Made by a program: the position numbers and the translations under genes. The notes beneath the pieces are model-generated. The model was not told the origin of the DNA, did no database searches, and saw only the letters and a list, made by a program, of their open reading frames with translations. A stretch of 64,000 nucleotides of DNA from Sorangium aterium (GTDB lineage: Bacteria > Myxococcota_A > Polyangia > Polyangiales > Polyangiaceae). Of this stretch, positions 9,288 to 20,287 are shown one piece after another (position 1 is the stretch's first letter; the number at the start of each line of letters is the position of its first letter). The stretch is taken from the NCBI RefSeq assembly GCF_028368935.1, contig NZ_JAQNDK010000002.1:620001-684000 (forward strand). The letters run 5' to 3'.

Positions 9288-10661
9288 TCAGACGTCGGTC
9301 GCCAGGACGCCATGCCGGCGAAGCAGCTCCCGCAGGTAATTGCGATCCATCCGCGCCGCCCGCGCCGCGCGCGAGACATTGCTGCCGTTGGTGCGGATCA
9401 ACGCGTGGACATAAGCGCGTTCCCAGAGCGAGATGACTCGCTCTTTCGCCTCACGAAACGACAGCGATAGATCGTCGTCCCTGAAGACGTTCTCGCGAGC
9501 TTCCCCCTGCGCCGCCTCGCCCTCGGTCGCCGCGCCCTCCCGCCAGAGGACCGGATCTCCTAGCAGCACGGCCCGCTCGACCGCGCCGCGCAGCTCGCGG
9601 ACGTTGCCCGGCCAGTCGTGGCGCGCCATCGCCTCCACGAGCCCCAGGGGCGGTTTGGCCCCGTCGGCGAACTGCCGGTAGAAGTGCGCGACGAGCAGCG
9701 GGATGTCCTCGCGGCGCTCCCGCAGCGACGGGACGCGTATCCGGACCACGTTCAGCCGATAGAAGAGATCGGAGCGGAAGTTGCCCCGGTTCACCTCCTG
9801 GCGCAGATCGCGGTTCGTGGCGGCGATCACCCGCACGTCCAGGCGGATCGGGTCGAGGCTGCCGACCCGCCGTATCGTCCGCTCCTCCAGGGCGCGAAGC
9901 AGCTTGGGCTGCAGGTCGAGCCGGAGCTCGCCGAGCTCGTCGAGCAGCACCGTCCCCCCGCGCGCCGCCTCGAAGGCGCCCGCCCGCGCCTGCTGCGCGC
10001 CCGTGAAGGCCCCCTTGGCGTGCCCGAACAGCTCGGACTCGATGAGCGTGGGTGGGATGGCGCCGCAGTCGATCACGACGAACGGCCCCGAGGCGCGGCG
10101 GCTCTGCTGATGGATGAGCTCGGCGAAGAGCCCCTTGCCGGTGCCGGTCTCCCCTTCGAGGAGCACCGTCGAGTCGGATGCCGCGACCCGCGGCAGCATG
10201 GCAAAGATTCGCCGCATCGCGGTGCTCTGCCCGAGGACGCGCCCGGAGAGGTCCTCGTCGCCGAGCGGCTCGCGGATCTCGCCCGGAAGGACGTCGAAGC
10301 GGAGCGTGGACTGGCCCACGCCAATCAGCGCCCCCGGATCGAGGTACGCGGCCTCGACGCGGATCCCCGAGACCCTCGTGCCGTTGGTGCTGCCGAGGTC
10401 CCGGAGCAGGAACCCCTGTGGCGTGACGGTGATGACGCAGTGGTGCCGCGACACGGCCTGGTCGGTCAGGACAAGCTGGTTGCCGCGGGCGGAGCCGATC
10501 ACGAGCTCCGGCGCATCTGCCACCTGCGAGGCGCCCTGATCAGGGCCGAGCTGCACCTGGACGTGGAACCGGCTGAACGCCACCTCGCGGGGGCGCGCCT
10601 CCAGCACCGCCGTCGCGCCGACATCCTGGCAGGGGGGTCGCTCCGAGGCCATCGATCTCAA
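9288..10661 (-). CDS. FHA-domain sigma-54-dependent transcriptional activator
   Basis: 457 residues. An N-terminal FHA domain (about 45-115; GSARGNQLVL, SRHHC, LGSTNGT) binds phosphothreonine. It is followed by a sigma-54-type AAA+ domain (about 140-370) with Walker A GETGTGKG, the GAFTGA loop that contacts sigma-54 and the R-finger region, and a C-terminal Fis-type helix-turn-helix (NVSRAARAARMDRNYLRELL). This architecture couples Ser/Thr kinase signalling to sigma-54 promoters and is common in myxobacteria. A large Ser/Thr kinase gene on the same strand starts 5 kb upstream, a possible but unproven partner. Start at 10661 or at the internal ATG at 10652. Confidence 0.93.
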   Translation of the reverse strand: MRSMASERPPCQDVGATAVLEARPREVAFSRFHVQVQLGPDQGASQVADAPELVIGSARGNQLVLTDQAVSRHHCVITVTPQGFLLRDLGSTNGTRVSGIRVEAAYLDPGALIGVGQSTLRFDVLPGEIREPLGDEDLSGRVLGQSTAMRRIFAMLPRVAASDSTVLLEGETGTGKGLFAELIHQQSRRASGPFVVIDCGAIPPTLIESELFGHAKGAFTGAQQARAGAFEAARGGTVLLDELGELRLDLQPKLLRALEERTIRRVGSLDPIRLDVRVIAATNRDLRQEVNRGNFRSDLFYRLNVVRIRVPSLRERREDIPLLVAHFYRQFADGAKPPLGLVEAMARHDWPGNVRELRGAVERAVLLGDPVLWREGAATEGEAAQGEARENVFRDDDLSLSFREAKERVISLWERAYVHALIRTNGSNVSRAARAARMDRNYLRELLRRHGVLATDV

Positions 10662-10744
10662 GCTACCACACGAGCGACCGACCCGCGCTCCCGGAGCGCG
10701 TCGTCGTACGCCGAGGCAGGCAAGCGCCTAGCCTGCCCGTCGCG

Positions 10745-11572
10745 TTACGGGCTGCAGGGCGCGAACGAGTCGAGAGAGATGCTGCTATGCAGGCTCGTGG
10801 TGATGGCCTCCACGTAGCGGTCGCCTCCCGGCGTGTCACACGTGGACTGGCCATCCGCGTCGCGAGCGCAGGCGAGGGAGCACGGGCCAAGGAGGGTGAC
10901 GCCGCACGTGGGCGAGACGCCGCAGATCCGCTGGACCGAATGTCCGCTCCAGTCGACGCCGCACGCCGCCACCTCCGTGTTGTCGATGCAGGCGAACGCA
11001 GCCGGGCTGTCCGGATGGAAGAGGTTGCCGAACATCGTGGCATCCGGGGTGGTGAACTCGGACGGCGCGGCCCCCGGGCGCCCGGCAAGCGCCTGGTGGC
11101 TCCCCGTCATCCGGACCTCCACTTCCATGCTGAGGCCGTTGAGCGTCTGAAGCAGGCACGCTGTCATCCACCGCTGTGTCTCGACGTCGTCGAGAGGCGA
11201 CGAACTCCACCGTGGCGCGAGGCCGACCGCGCCCTCGAAGGAGACCCCCGCGGCCCCACCGCGCAGCGCCTCGCCTTCAGGGAGCGCGCAGAGGGCTATG
11301 TAGGAGAGGAGCCGCCGCCCCTCTGCGCTCGCGAGCAGCGGGGTGTCGGTGAGCTCGCCGCTCGATCCCTCGAGCGGCACCTCGGCCAGGGCGCGCAAGG
11401 CTTGCTGCGTCGCGGATCGCCAGAAGAACGCAGGATCGTCTCCGTTCATGACGATGATCGCGTCCTGCTCCTCGGTGCGCGAGCTCATGCCGCTGTGCCG
11501 CTCTGCTCCACATCCGGCGATGAAGAGAGAAAACCCCGTTATGACAGCGCTGAACGCTCGTGAAATGGACAT
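10745..11572 (-). CDS. Cys-rich putative lipoprotein, same family as the NALNP-repeat lipoprotein at 24243-25094
   Basis: The 275-residue product begins with a signal peptide and lipobox IAGC. The body carries spaced cysteines. Segments LLSYIALCALP, GLAPRWSSSPL, RWMTAC, MFGNLF and CGVTLLGPCSLAC align in order with LLNYTVGCAFLP, GLVPDWSTKPL, QWVSAC, FWGNLF and CGMLSIRGSCTAYC of the protein at 24243-25094. I know no function for this family. The start at 11572 fits the signal peptide. The open frame is not closed upstream: it continues without stop into the frameshifted kinase gene, which would make automatic callers fuse the two. Confidence 0.75.
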   Translation of the reverse strand: MSISRAFSAVITGFSLFIAGCGAERHSGMSSRTEEQDAIIVMNGDDPAFFWRSATQQALRALAEVPLEGSSGELTDTPLLASAEGRRLLSYIALCALPEGEALRGGAAGVSFEGAVGLAPRWSSSPLDDVETQRWMTACLLQTLNGLSMEVEVRMTGSHQALAGRPGAAPSEFTTPDATMFGNLFHPDSPAAFACIDNTEVAACGVDWSGHSVQRICGVSPTCGVTLLGPCSLACARDADGQSTCDTPGGDRYVEAITTSLHSSISLDSFAPCSP

Positions 11573-11774
11573 GATCCCCCCCGAGGCGCGCGCGGCGCCG
11601 ACCGCATGTGCTCGGCGAGCAAGCTGTGCAAGGCGCAGGCCGGCCCTCTGCTTCAGCGGCCCGCCCCGGCAGGAGCAGGCCCTGCATGAGAAATGGCCGC
11701 GCCGCCGCGCGAAGCACGTGAGTCGTACAGCACCCATGCGGCCGAGATCCGGCGGTGCCTGCATGTTGAAGCCC

Positions 11775-14700
11775 TCAGGTGCCGCATGGCCCACCCAGCA
11801 CCTTCTCGAGGGCGCGCGCGAGGCCGTCGAAGCGAGCCCGCCACGCCGGGTGCTCCCCCAGCATGGCCTGCGCCTTGTGCACGACCGCAGAAGCGTCGGC
11901 GTCTCGCCGGTCCCGCAGGGCGAGGCGAGCCCGCCAGTACAGGATCTCCAGGAGCTCATCGGCGAACAGCACGTTCCCCGCGCTGCTGGCTGCGCCCATC
12001 GCTTCATCCACCGTCTCATGGGCCATCTCATGGCCATCCCCTCCTGGGGACCGACGGCGCCCTCCACCTCGTCGATCAGCAGCGCCTGGAGCATCCGGAA
12101 GCACGCAAACGCAGCGTGCGCCCCGGGCTCTGGCGGGCAGGCGCCCGCTACCCAGGCGATGAGCTCGCGCGCCTCGTCGTGCTGCCCCGCCGTGGCCAGG
12201 AGCCGCGCGAGCAGCAGGGAGCACTCGGGCACCGGGCGCTCGATGAACCGCCGCTCCAGGACATGGGCCCGGCGGGCGAGCACGAGCGCGTCCTCGCGCC
12301 GGTCGCTCCAGTAGAGCAGCTCGGCGACGTTGTAGGTCGCCACGCGCTCCAGCCAGGGGTTGCCGATCTCGCGCGCGAGCGAGATGACGCGCTGGAGATC
12401 CTCCGTGGCCCGGGACGGCGACTTCTTCAGCGTCCAGAGCACGACGCGGTTCATGTACGCGACGCACAGGTGCGGCAGATCGTGGACCCGTGCACAGAGG
12501 TCGATCGCCTCGCGCGCGCGCTCCTCTGCCTCGCTGAACGAGCCCGCGTGCGCCAGCTCGACCGGCAGGAGCAGCAGCGCGACGATCCGGCTGTCGTGAT
12601 CGCCGAGCGCCTCCGCCTCGACGGCGCCCTTCTGCAGGAGCGCGATCGCCTGCGCCACCTGCGCCGTCCGCACGCACCTGCGTCCATCGGCCACCACGAG
12701 CCGGACCGCGAGCCGCGGTGAGCCCGACCGCGCGACGAGGGGGCGCGCCTGCTCCACGCGCCGCGCCGACCCCTCGTAATCCCCGGTCCAGTCGAGCAGG
12801 ATGGCCTCTTCCAGGAGGATCTCGCCGACGAGCACCTCGTCGGCGAGGCGCTCGCCGAGCTCGCGCGCCGCGGTCAGATCCTCGATGGCTTCCCGCGTCC
12901 GGTGCGCTCGGTAGCGTATCCTGCCCCGGCCCGCGAGCGCGAGCGCGCGCCGGCGCAGGTCCGCCGCAGAGATGTGCTCGAGGGCCGCACTGTAGTGCTG
13001 GTCGGCCTCGACGTGTCGGTGAGCCGAGAGCGCGATGTCCCCGAGCTTCACGTAGGCTTCCGCCGCCTCCTCGCTCGCTCCGCACGCGCTCGCGTGCCGC
13101 GCCAGCGAGGCAAGGGTCTCCGGGGTCGCATCCCCGGCGGAGACCCGCGCTCGCCAGAAGGCCAGCGCGTACCGGTGGGTGTCCCTGCGGTGCTCCGGAT
13201 GGAGCGGCTCGACCACCGAGTCCCGGAAGACGCCGCTCTGGAATGCGTACCGCTCGCCTAGCGTGCGCGACGCGCGCGGCGCGCGCTCCAGGATGCCCCG
13301 CTCGACCAACGCGCTCAGGCCGAAGCCCGCGTCCACCGGCGACCCGGCCCCACCGGCCCGATCGGCGGCGTCCTGGACCCACTCCAGCTCCGCCCTGGTG
13401 AACGAGGCCCCGAGCACCGCGCAGAGCCGCGCGCACGCCGCGAGCTCCGGCGGCAGCGCTTCGAGCCTCCGCAGGGCCAGCCACTGCCACCCAGGCGAGG
13501 GCGCCAGGCCTTCGGGCGCCACGGTCGCCGCGTAGTAGCTGCCTGTGTTCGACCGCTGGCGCACGATCCCGGCCCGCTTCAGCTCCCGGACGATCGCCAC
13601 AAGGCACGCCGGATTGCCGCCGGCCCACGCGGCGAGCCGCCTCAGCGTGTCCGCCGGCGGGTACTCCGCCGGCAGGAGAAGCTCCGCCGCGAGCCGCATC
13701 CCGGCGCCCTCGTCGAGCGGCAAAAGCGCCCTCTTTTCGAAGCGTTGCGTGCGGGTACCCCACCCGGGGCGGAGCTGCTCAAACCGCGGATGCGCGGCGA
13801 CCACGACCCAGAGCGCCACGCCGGCGCCGTCGAGCGTCGCGACCTCGAGCGCATCGAGCAGCGCGTCGTCCGCCCAGTGCGCGTCGTCGAGGATCACGGC
13901 CACCGGCCCGCGGCGCGCGCGCCGGCGGAGCCCTTCCGCGATCGCCCGCAGGAGCTCGTGGTCGCGCGACGCGCTGCCGGACGGGGCGCCCCACCCGAGC
14001 GCCGCCGCCACGGACGGCCACGCCGCGCGCCCGATCTCCTGGCCGAGCCGCTCCACGCAGAACGCCTCGACGTCGGCCGGCGGTCTCTCCTGCGCGCCCA
14101 GCGCGGCGCGCAGGATCTCCTCCACCTCTCGCGCGACCTCGCACGAGAGCGGCTGCGCCGCGCGCATCGAGAGCACCAGCGCCTCCGGATGGAGCGATCT
14201 CGCCACGGCAGCCGCCTCGTTCGCGAGGCGCGTCTTGCCGAGGCCGGCGTCGCCGAGCAGCGTCATCAGGCCGGGACACGTGCCGTCAAAGGCCGCGGCG
14301 GCGCTCGTCGCCAGCGCCTCGACGACCTCGCTCTGCCCGAGCATGGGCACCTCGCCGTCGACCGCGCCCGTCGCGGTCGACGCGCCCATCGCGGCCGCGG
14401 CGCCTGTCGAGGGTGGCGTGGGTTCGGTCTCCACCAGCACGCGCTCGATCTCCGCGCTGAGCACGACCCCGGACCAGGGTTCGGGCGGCAGCCAGCCTTC
14501 CGGGCGATCGACCGCCGTGCCGTAGGCGACGGGCGCGCACCTGCCCTTCCGGCGCACGCTGACGCCCGCGAGGTGGAGCCCCGCGCGCGCGTCGCACCGG
14601 CCGGCGAGCTCCCGTGCGGCGGCGAGCGCCGCTTGCGCCGGATGCTCGATGTCGCGGCCCGAGAACAGCGCCACGAGGCGGCGTCCGCGCTGGCGGACGA

Positions 14701-15886
14701 CGAGCCCCTTGCGGCTCGCCAGCGCGGCGACGGCCGACGGCACGGCGCCGCTGACGTCCGCGACAAGCACCACGACCGGCTCGCGCCCGTCCGCGATGAG
14801 CCGGGCGCTCCCCGCGCTCTCGGGCGGCTCGGCCGGGGCCGCGGGCGGGGCCGCCTCCACGGCGACAGCGCCGCCGGCGAGGCGAGCCCCCACGACAGCG
14901 CCGCTGGCGCGGCCAGCGCCCGCCGCGGCGAGGGCGCGCCGGAGCAGCGACACGCTCGCGGGCCGGCGGTCTGGATCCTTGGCGAGGCATGCGAGCACGA
15001 CGTCCTCGATCGCGGCCGGGACGGCGGCCAGCTCGGTCGGGCGCGGCGGACGCAGCGCGAGGTGGCCGTGCTCGATGGCGCCCGCGTCGCCGACGAACGG
15101 CGGTCGCAGCGTCAGGAGCTCGAACAGGATCACGCCGAACGCGTAGATGTCGGCGCGCGCGTCGATCGCGAGGTCCCCACGCGCTTGCTCGGGCGACATG
15201 TAGACGGGCGTCCCAACGACGGTCCCGGCGCGCGTGAGCTCGGCGCCGGTCGCCTCGGCGCCGGCGCCCCGCTTGGCGAGGCCGAAATCGAGCAGGACCA
15301 CGCGCTCCTCCGCGCCGGGAAGGCCTCGCCCCGCGGCGCCGGCGCGCGCTCCGCTGCCGCTCGCTGGCACGAGGAAGACGTTCTCCGGCTTCACGTCGCG
15401 GTGGATCACCTCCCGGGCATGCGCCGCCTCGAGCGCGACGAGCAGCGCATCGGCTCGCCCGAGCGCCCAGCCCGGGTCCGGCGGCCCGGGCAACGCCGCG
15501 AGGTCGGCCGCGAGCGTGCGCCCTCGCAGCCGCTCCATGGCGATCCATGGCCGGCCATCGTCGAGCCTCCCCTGCCCATACAGGCGCGGCACGTGCGGGG
15601 GGCCGATCCGCTCGAGAGCGCCGGCCTCGCGCTGGAAGCGCGGCTCGCTCTGCTCCGCGTCGATCAGGCCGACCTTGACGGCGATCGGCACCTCGTCGCG
15701 CTCGCGCCAGCCTGCCCAGACGGCAGCGAAGCCGCCCAGACCGAGGAGCTCGGTCAGACGGAAGCCTTCGACGCGCGGCGCTGAGCCGCGGGCCTGTGCG
15801 CGCGCAGGCCCAGGCGGCGGCCCGCCGTGCCGGGGGCACGAGGCCGCCTCTGCGATCCGCCTGTGGCACGATGGACAGCGATGCAA
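11775..15886 (-). CDS. Large Ser/Thr protein kinase with cyclase-like, AAA-ATPase and TPR domains (PknK-like); frameshifted near the 3' end
   Basis: Domain order: zinc-ribbon-like start (CPSC…CPRHG), kinase domain with GLGGFAAVWAG, HRDVKPENVFL, LLDFGLAKRG and YMSPEQ, a degenerate class III cyclase-like segment (about 370-480), an AAA ATPase with Walker A GDAGLGKT and Walker B ILDDAHWADD, then about 600 residues of TPR helices. About 1,370 residues are intended. At 12015-12037 a 12-bp tandem repeat has lost one base, so the first 1,290 residues are in one frame and the last 85 (from MAHETVDEAMGAASS to LEKVLGGPCGT, ending at 11775) in another. Without correction the frame runs on into the lipoprotein gene to 10745. 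The only available start is TTG at 15886, which keeps the zinc ribbon. It is divergent from a second kinase. The frameshift may be a mutation or a sequencing error. Confidence 0.82.
12015..12037 (-). repeat. Imperfect 12-bp tandem repeat carrying the kinase frameshift
   Basis: On the minus strand, unit one (12037-12027) reads ATGGCCATGAG and unit two (12026-12015) ATGGCCCATGAG. Two full 12-bp units would encode MAHEMAHE in frame; the missing C in unit one shifts the frame. Confidence 0.75.
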
Positions 15887-15959
15887 ATCGGTTTTCCCTT
15901 CGCGACGGGCGCGGACGGGGGCCGCGAGCGGCGCTCATGATATCGTTGTTGTCCGGCGC
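15887..15959. promoter_or_regulatory. Short divergent promoter region between two Ser/Thr kinase genes
   Basis: Only 73 bases separate the TTG and ATG start codons of the two divergent kinase genes, so both promoters must lie here or inside the genes. No clear promoter motif was recognised. Confidence 0.4.
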
Positions 15960-17510
<1,551 letters not shown>

Positions 17511-17586
17511 TCACCCGCCCCACACGCCCAGTGCGCCGAGGAACAAGCGTATCCTCGACCTCTCGCGCGTACAAGGTGTGAGCCGC

Positions 17587-17610
17587 GCGCGCGGGCACGG
17601 GCCCGCGCGC
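17587..17610. terminator. Perfect 10-bp hairpin, 3' of the kinase / 5' of the cyclase copy 2
   Basis: GCGCGCGGGC and GCCCGCGCGC flank a 4-base loop. The hairpin follows the bases AGGTGTGAGCCG, which also end the cystathionine beta-synthase gene upstream of cyclase copy 1, where a similar GC hairpin follows. No T-run. Confidence 0.4.
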
Positions 17611-17637
17611 AGCGATACCCGCCTCGGTCGTCGCGTC

Positions 17638-17683
17638 GGGCGCTCGCGCCGCTCGCGCCGCTCGCGGCGCGGCGCGAGCGCCC
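17638..17683. terminator. Perfect 15-bp inverted repeat upstream of cyclase copy 2
   Basis: GGGCGCTCGCGCCGC (17638-17652) and its reverse complement (17669-17683) flank a 16-base loop that is itself GC-rich. It sits 47 bases before the cyclase start codon, so it could be a terminator for the kinase gene, a leader structure or a protein-binding site. No T-run follows. Confidence 0.4.
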
Positions 17684-17730
17684 GCCCGGGTGCCTTGTGC
17701 GGGCAGCGGGCTTGTGGTGAGCTGTGCGCC

Positions 17731-18477
17731 ATGCAGGAGGCGCGCGGAGCTGGCGTGATCGATCTCTCCGCGGCGCGGGTGGTCGATCTGACGCGCCCGA
17801 TCACCCCGGAGATGCCGCTGTTTCCCGGCGACGAGCCCTATGCCTCGGAGACGCTGAGCACCATCGAGGAGGACGCGTATTGCTCCAATCGGTTCTCGAT
17901 GGCCGAGCACGCGGGCACGCACGTGGACGCGCCGGCGCACTTCACGGCCGGGGCGGCGACCGTCGAGCAGATCGCCCCCGAGCAGCTCGTGGGGGCGGCG
18001 GCGGTCGTGGACGTGACGGCGGCTGTTGCGGCGAGCCCGGACCACCGGGTCACGGTGGATGATCTCCGGAGCTGGGAGGCGCGGCACGGCGCGCTCGGCG
18101 CGAGGCATATCGTGCTGATCCGGACGGGCTGGGGGGCTCGCTGGTCCGATCCGGTGAAGTACCGGAACCAGGACGCCCAGGGCGTCATGCACTTTCCCGG
18201 GGTGTCCGTGGAGGCGAGCCGCTACCTGCGCGGGCGCGGCGTGCGCTGCATCGGTATCGATACGCTGTCGACCGACCCGGGGCAGAGCGAGACATTCGAA
18301 CAGCACAGGGCATTCCTTGGCGCGGGCGGCTATCACATCGAGAACCTGGCCAATCTGGAGCAGCTCCCGGAGGCCGGGGCCGTCGTGGTGGTCGCGCCGC
18401 TGCCGCTCGCGGGCGGCAGCGGCGCGCCGGCCCGGGTGCTGGCGCTGGTGCCGACCTGCGGCGGCCCGGCGGGATAG
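17731..18477 (+). CDS. Cyclase-family (kynurenine formamidase-like) protein, copy 2, no signal peptide
   Basis: A 248-residue protein nearly collinear with the mature part of the lipoprotein at 6316-7203: DLTRPITPEMPLFPG, HAGTHVDAPAHF, RTGWGARWSDP, GIDTLSTDPG and GGYHIENLANLEQLPEAGA are shared. The first few codons (MQEARGAGV) also match the start of copy 1, but the signal peptide and lipobox segment of about 55 codons is absent, so this copy should be cytoplasmic. It keeps the metal-binding motif and is probably an active hydrolase; substrate unknown. It stands between two kinase genes. The start ATG at 17731 aligns with ATG 6325 of copy 1. Confidence 0.85.
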   Translation: MQEARGAGVIDLSAARVVDLTRPITPEMPLFPGDEPYASETLSTIEEDAYCSNRFSMAEHAGTHVDAPAHFTAGAATVEQIAPEQLVGAAAVVDVTAAVAASPDHRVTVDDLRSWEARHGALGARHIVLIRTGWGARWSDPVKYRNQDAQGVMHFPGVSVEASRYLRGRGVRCIGIDTLSTDPGQSETFEQHRAFLGAGGYHIENLANLEQLPEAGAVVVVAPLPLAGGSGAPARVLALVPTCGGPAG

Positions 18478-18687
18478 CGCGGTGCGCCTCCCCCGGGCTG
18501 GCGGGGCGCAGCTCGCGTCGTCCGGGCCCGTTGCCCCGCTCTGGTGCGGTGTCGCCTGTTTGCATACCGCCCCCCGCGACGGTCGTACGAGCTGCTGCTC
18601 CCCGCGCCGGATCGACCACACGAAGCTTCGCGTCCTGCCCGGGATTCGGTATCCTCTCGGCTCCCCCCTCGGGAGGTGACCGGGCGT

Positions 18688-20256
18688 ATGAAGTTCGAGA
18701 AAGACGTCCTTCTGGCCGGCAAATTCCGCCTGGAGCGAGAGCTATCCCACGGCGGGATGGGCTCGATCTGGGTGGCGCAGCACGTACAGCTCGGCACGCT
18801 CGTCGCGATCAAGTTCATGCGCGACTCGTTTTCGCGGCTGCCGGTGCTCCGGGCGCGCTTCGAGCGGGAGGCGCGCGCCGCCGCGCAGCTCAAGAGTCCC
18901 CATATCGTGCAGGTCCACGACTTCGGCTTCGAGGAGGAGGACGAGGTGCCCTACCTCGTCATGGAGCTCCTGCAAGGCGAGGATCTCAGCAAGCGCCTCC
19001 AGCGGTGCGGGCGCCTCTCGCTCCCGGAGACGCTGCACATCATCGTCCAGGCCGGGAAGGCGCTCCGCAGCGTCCATGAAGCGGGGTTCGTGCACCGCGA
19101 CCTCAAGCCCGCCAACTTCTTCCTGGCGCGCGTCGACGGCGAGGATGGCGAGATCGTGAAGCTGCTCGACTTCGGGATCGCGAAGGACGTCTCGGCGGTG
19201 CTCGCGGCCGACATCTCGGCGACGGGCGAGGTGATGGGCTCGCCGAATTACATGAGCCCGGAGCAGTTCTATGGCGAACGGGACGTGGACGCGCGCAGCG
19301 ATCTCTGGTCGCTCGGGGTCATCCTGTTCAAGATGCTCACGGGGCAGCTGCCGTTCCCGGGCGACGCGATCGGGCGCGTGGTCACGAAGGTGATCCTCGG
19401 CACGGTGCCGTCGGCGCGCGAGCTCGCCCCCGATCTGCCCAGCGGCATCGACGCGTTCTTCGCGCGGGCGCTGGCGCGCGATCGGGACGAGCGGTTCCAG
19501 AACGTGCGCGAGATGATCAACGAGCTCGCGCGCGTCGCGGGCGCGCCGCCGTTCTTTTCGGTCATGGGGGACACCTCGCTGGGCGCGGGGTGGACATGGC
19601 GTGGCTCCGGCGGGGAGCCCGGGCTCGCCGACCCCGGCACGCCGGCGGTGGCGCAGCTGACGACGATGCCCATCCAGCGGCGGTCGGATCCGAACGAGGT
19701 CCGCGCCTCGACGCCGAACCCGCAATCGTTGCCGGGCACCTTGACCGGCGCGATCAACCTGACGGCGCCGCACACGGCGCGCGCCGCCATCGCGCGGGTC
19801 GCGGGGCGGGTCGCCCTCGGGACGACGATCGCCGTCGTGGGGATCGGCCTGTTCGTCGCCACGCTCAAGGGCGCATCGACCGACAGGGACCGGGCCACGA
19901 CCCAGGCGTCCGCGGCCGCATCCGCGCCCGCGCTCGGCGCGCCGGCCGGGCTCGCCGCGGTCCCCGCCGTCGCGAGCGCTCCCGAGGCGCGCGCCGCGGC
20001 GACTCCTGCGGTGGTGCCGGCCCCGCTGCCGCTCGACCCTGTCGCGGGCGCGGGCGCGCCGAACGCCGCCTCCCCGGCGCCGGCACAGGCATCGCCCGTC
20101 CCCTCCGGCCCCTCTGGCGCGGCGGCGCGGAGCGCCGCGCCGGCGCGCCCCACGTCCCCGACCACCGCTCGGACCGCGGCGGCACCGGCGCCGCGCAAGA
20201 CAGTAACGGGGCCTCGCAAGAAGTCCGGCGGAAGCAGGCCGGACTGGGGGCTCTAG
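18688..20256 (+). CDS. Membrane-anchored Ser/Thr protein kinase
   Basis: 522 residues. The kinase domain fills residues 1-290: LSHGGMGSIWVAQH, catalytic Lys in AIKFMR, VHRDLKPANFFL, LLDFGIAKDV and YMSPEQ. A linker leads to one membrane segment (VALGTTIAVVGIGLFVATL, about 372-392) and a 120-residue Ala/Pro-rich tail that would lie outside the membrane. The start ATG 18688 has GGGAGG about 10 bases upstream. The gene is followed after 31 bases by a PEGA/TPR protein and then a LamG-like lipoprotein on the same strand, a common myxobacterial arrangement of a kinase with envelope partners. Confidence 0.92.
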   Translation: MKFEKDVLLAGKFRLERELSHGGMGSIWVAQHVQLGTLVAIKFMRDSFSRLPVLRARFEREARAAAQLKSPHIVQVHDFGFEEEDEVPYLVMELLQGEDLSKRLQRCGRLSLPETLHIIVQAGKALRSVHEAGFVHRDLKPANFFLARVDGEDGEIVKLLDFGIAKDVSAVLAADISATGEVMGSPNYMSPEQFYGERDVDARSDLWSLGVILFKMLTGQLPFPGDAIGRVVTKVILGTVPSARELAPDLPSGIDAFFARALARDRDERFQNVREMINELARVAGAPPFFSVMGDTSLGAGWTWRGSGGEPGLADPGTPAVAQLTTMPIQRRSDPNEVRASTPNPQSLPGTLTGAINLTAPHTARAAIARVAGRVALGTTIAVVGIGLFVATLKGASTDRDRATTQASAAASAPALGAPAGLAAVPAVASAPEARAAATPAVVPAPLPLDPVAGAGAPNAASPAPAQASPVPSGPSGAAARSAAPARPTSPTTARTAAAPAPRKTVTGPRKKSGGSRPDWGL

Positions 20257-20287
20257 CCGGGTGGCTCCGCGTCCCCAGAGGGCAAGA

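Noticed and set aside
10745-15886. A single 1,713-codon gene covering the kinase and the lipoprotein
   Set aside because: The kinase C-terminus continues in another frame to 11775, and the lipoprotein has its own start, signal peptide and lipobox at 11572. The fused frame is a result of the frameshift.
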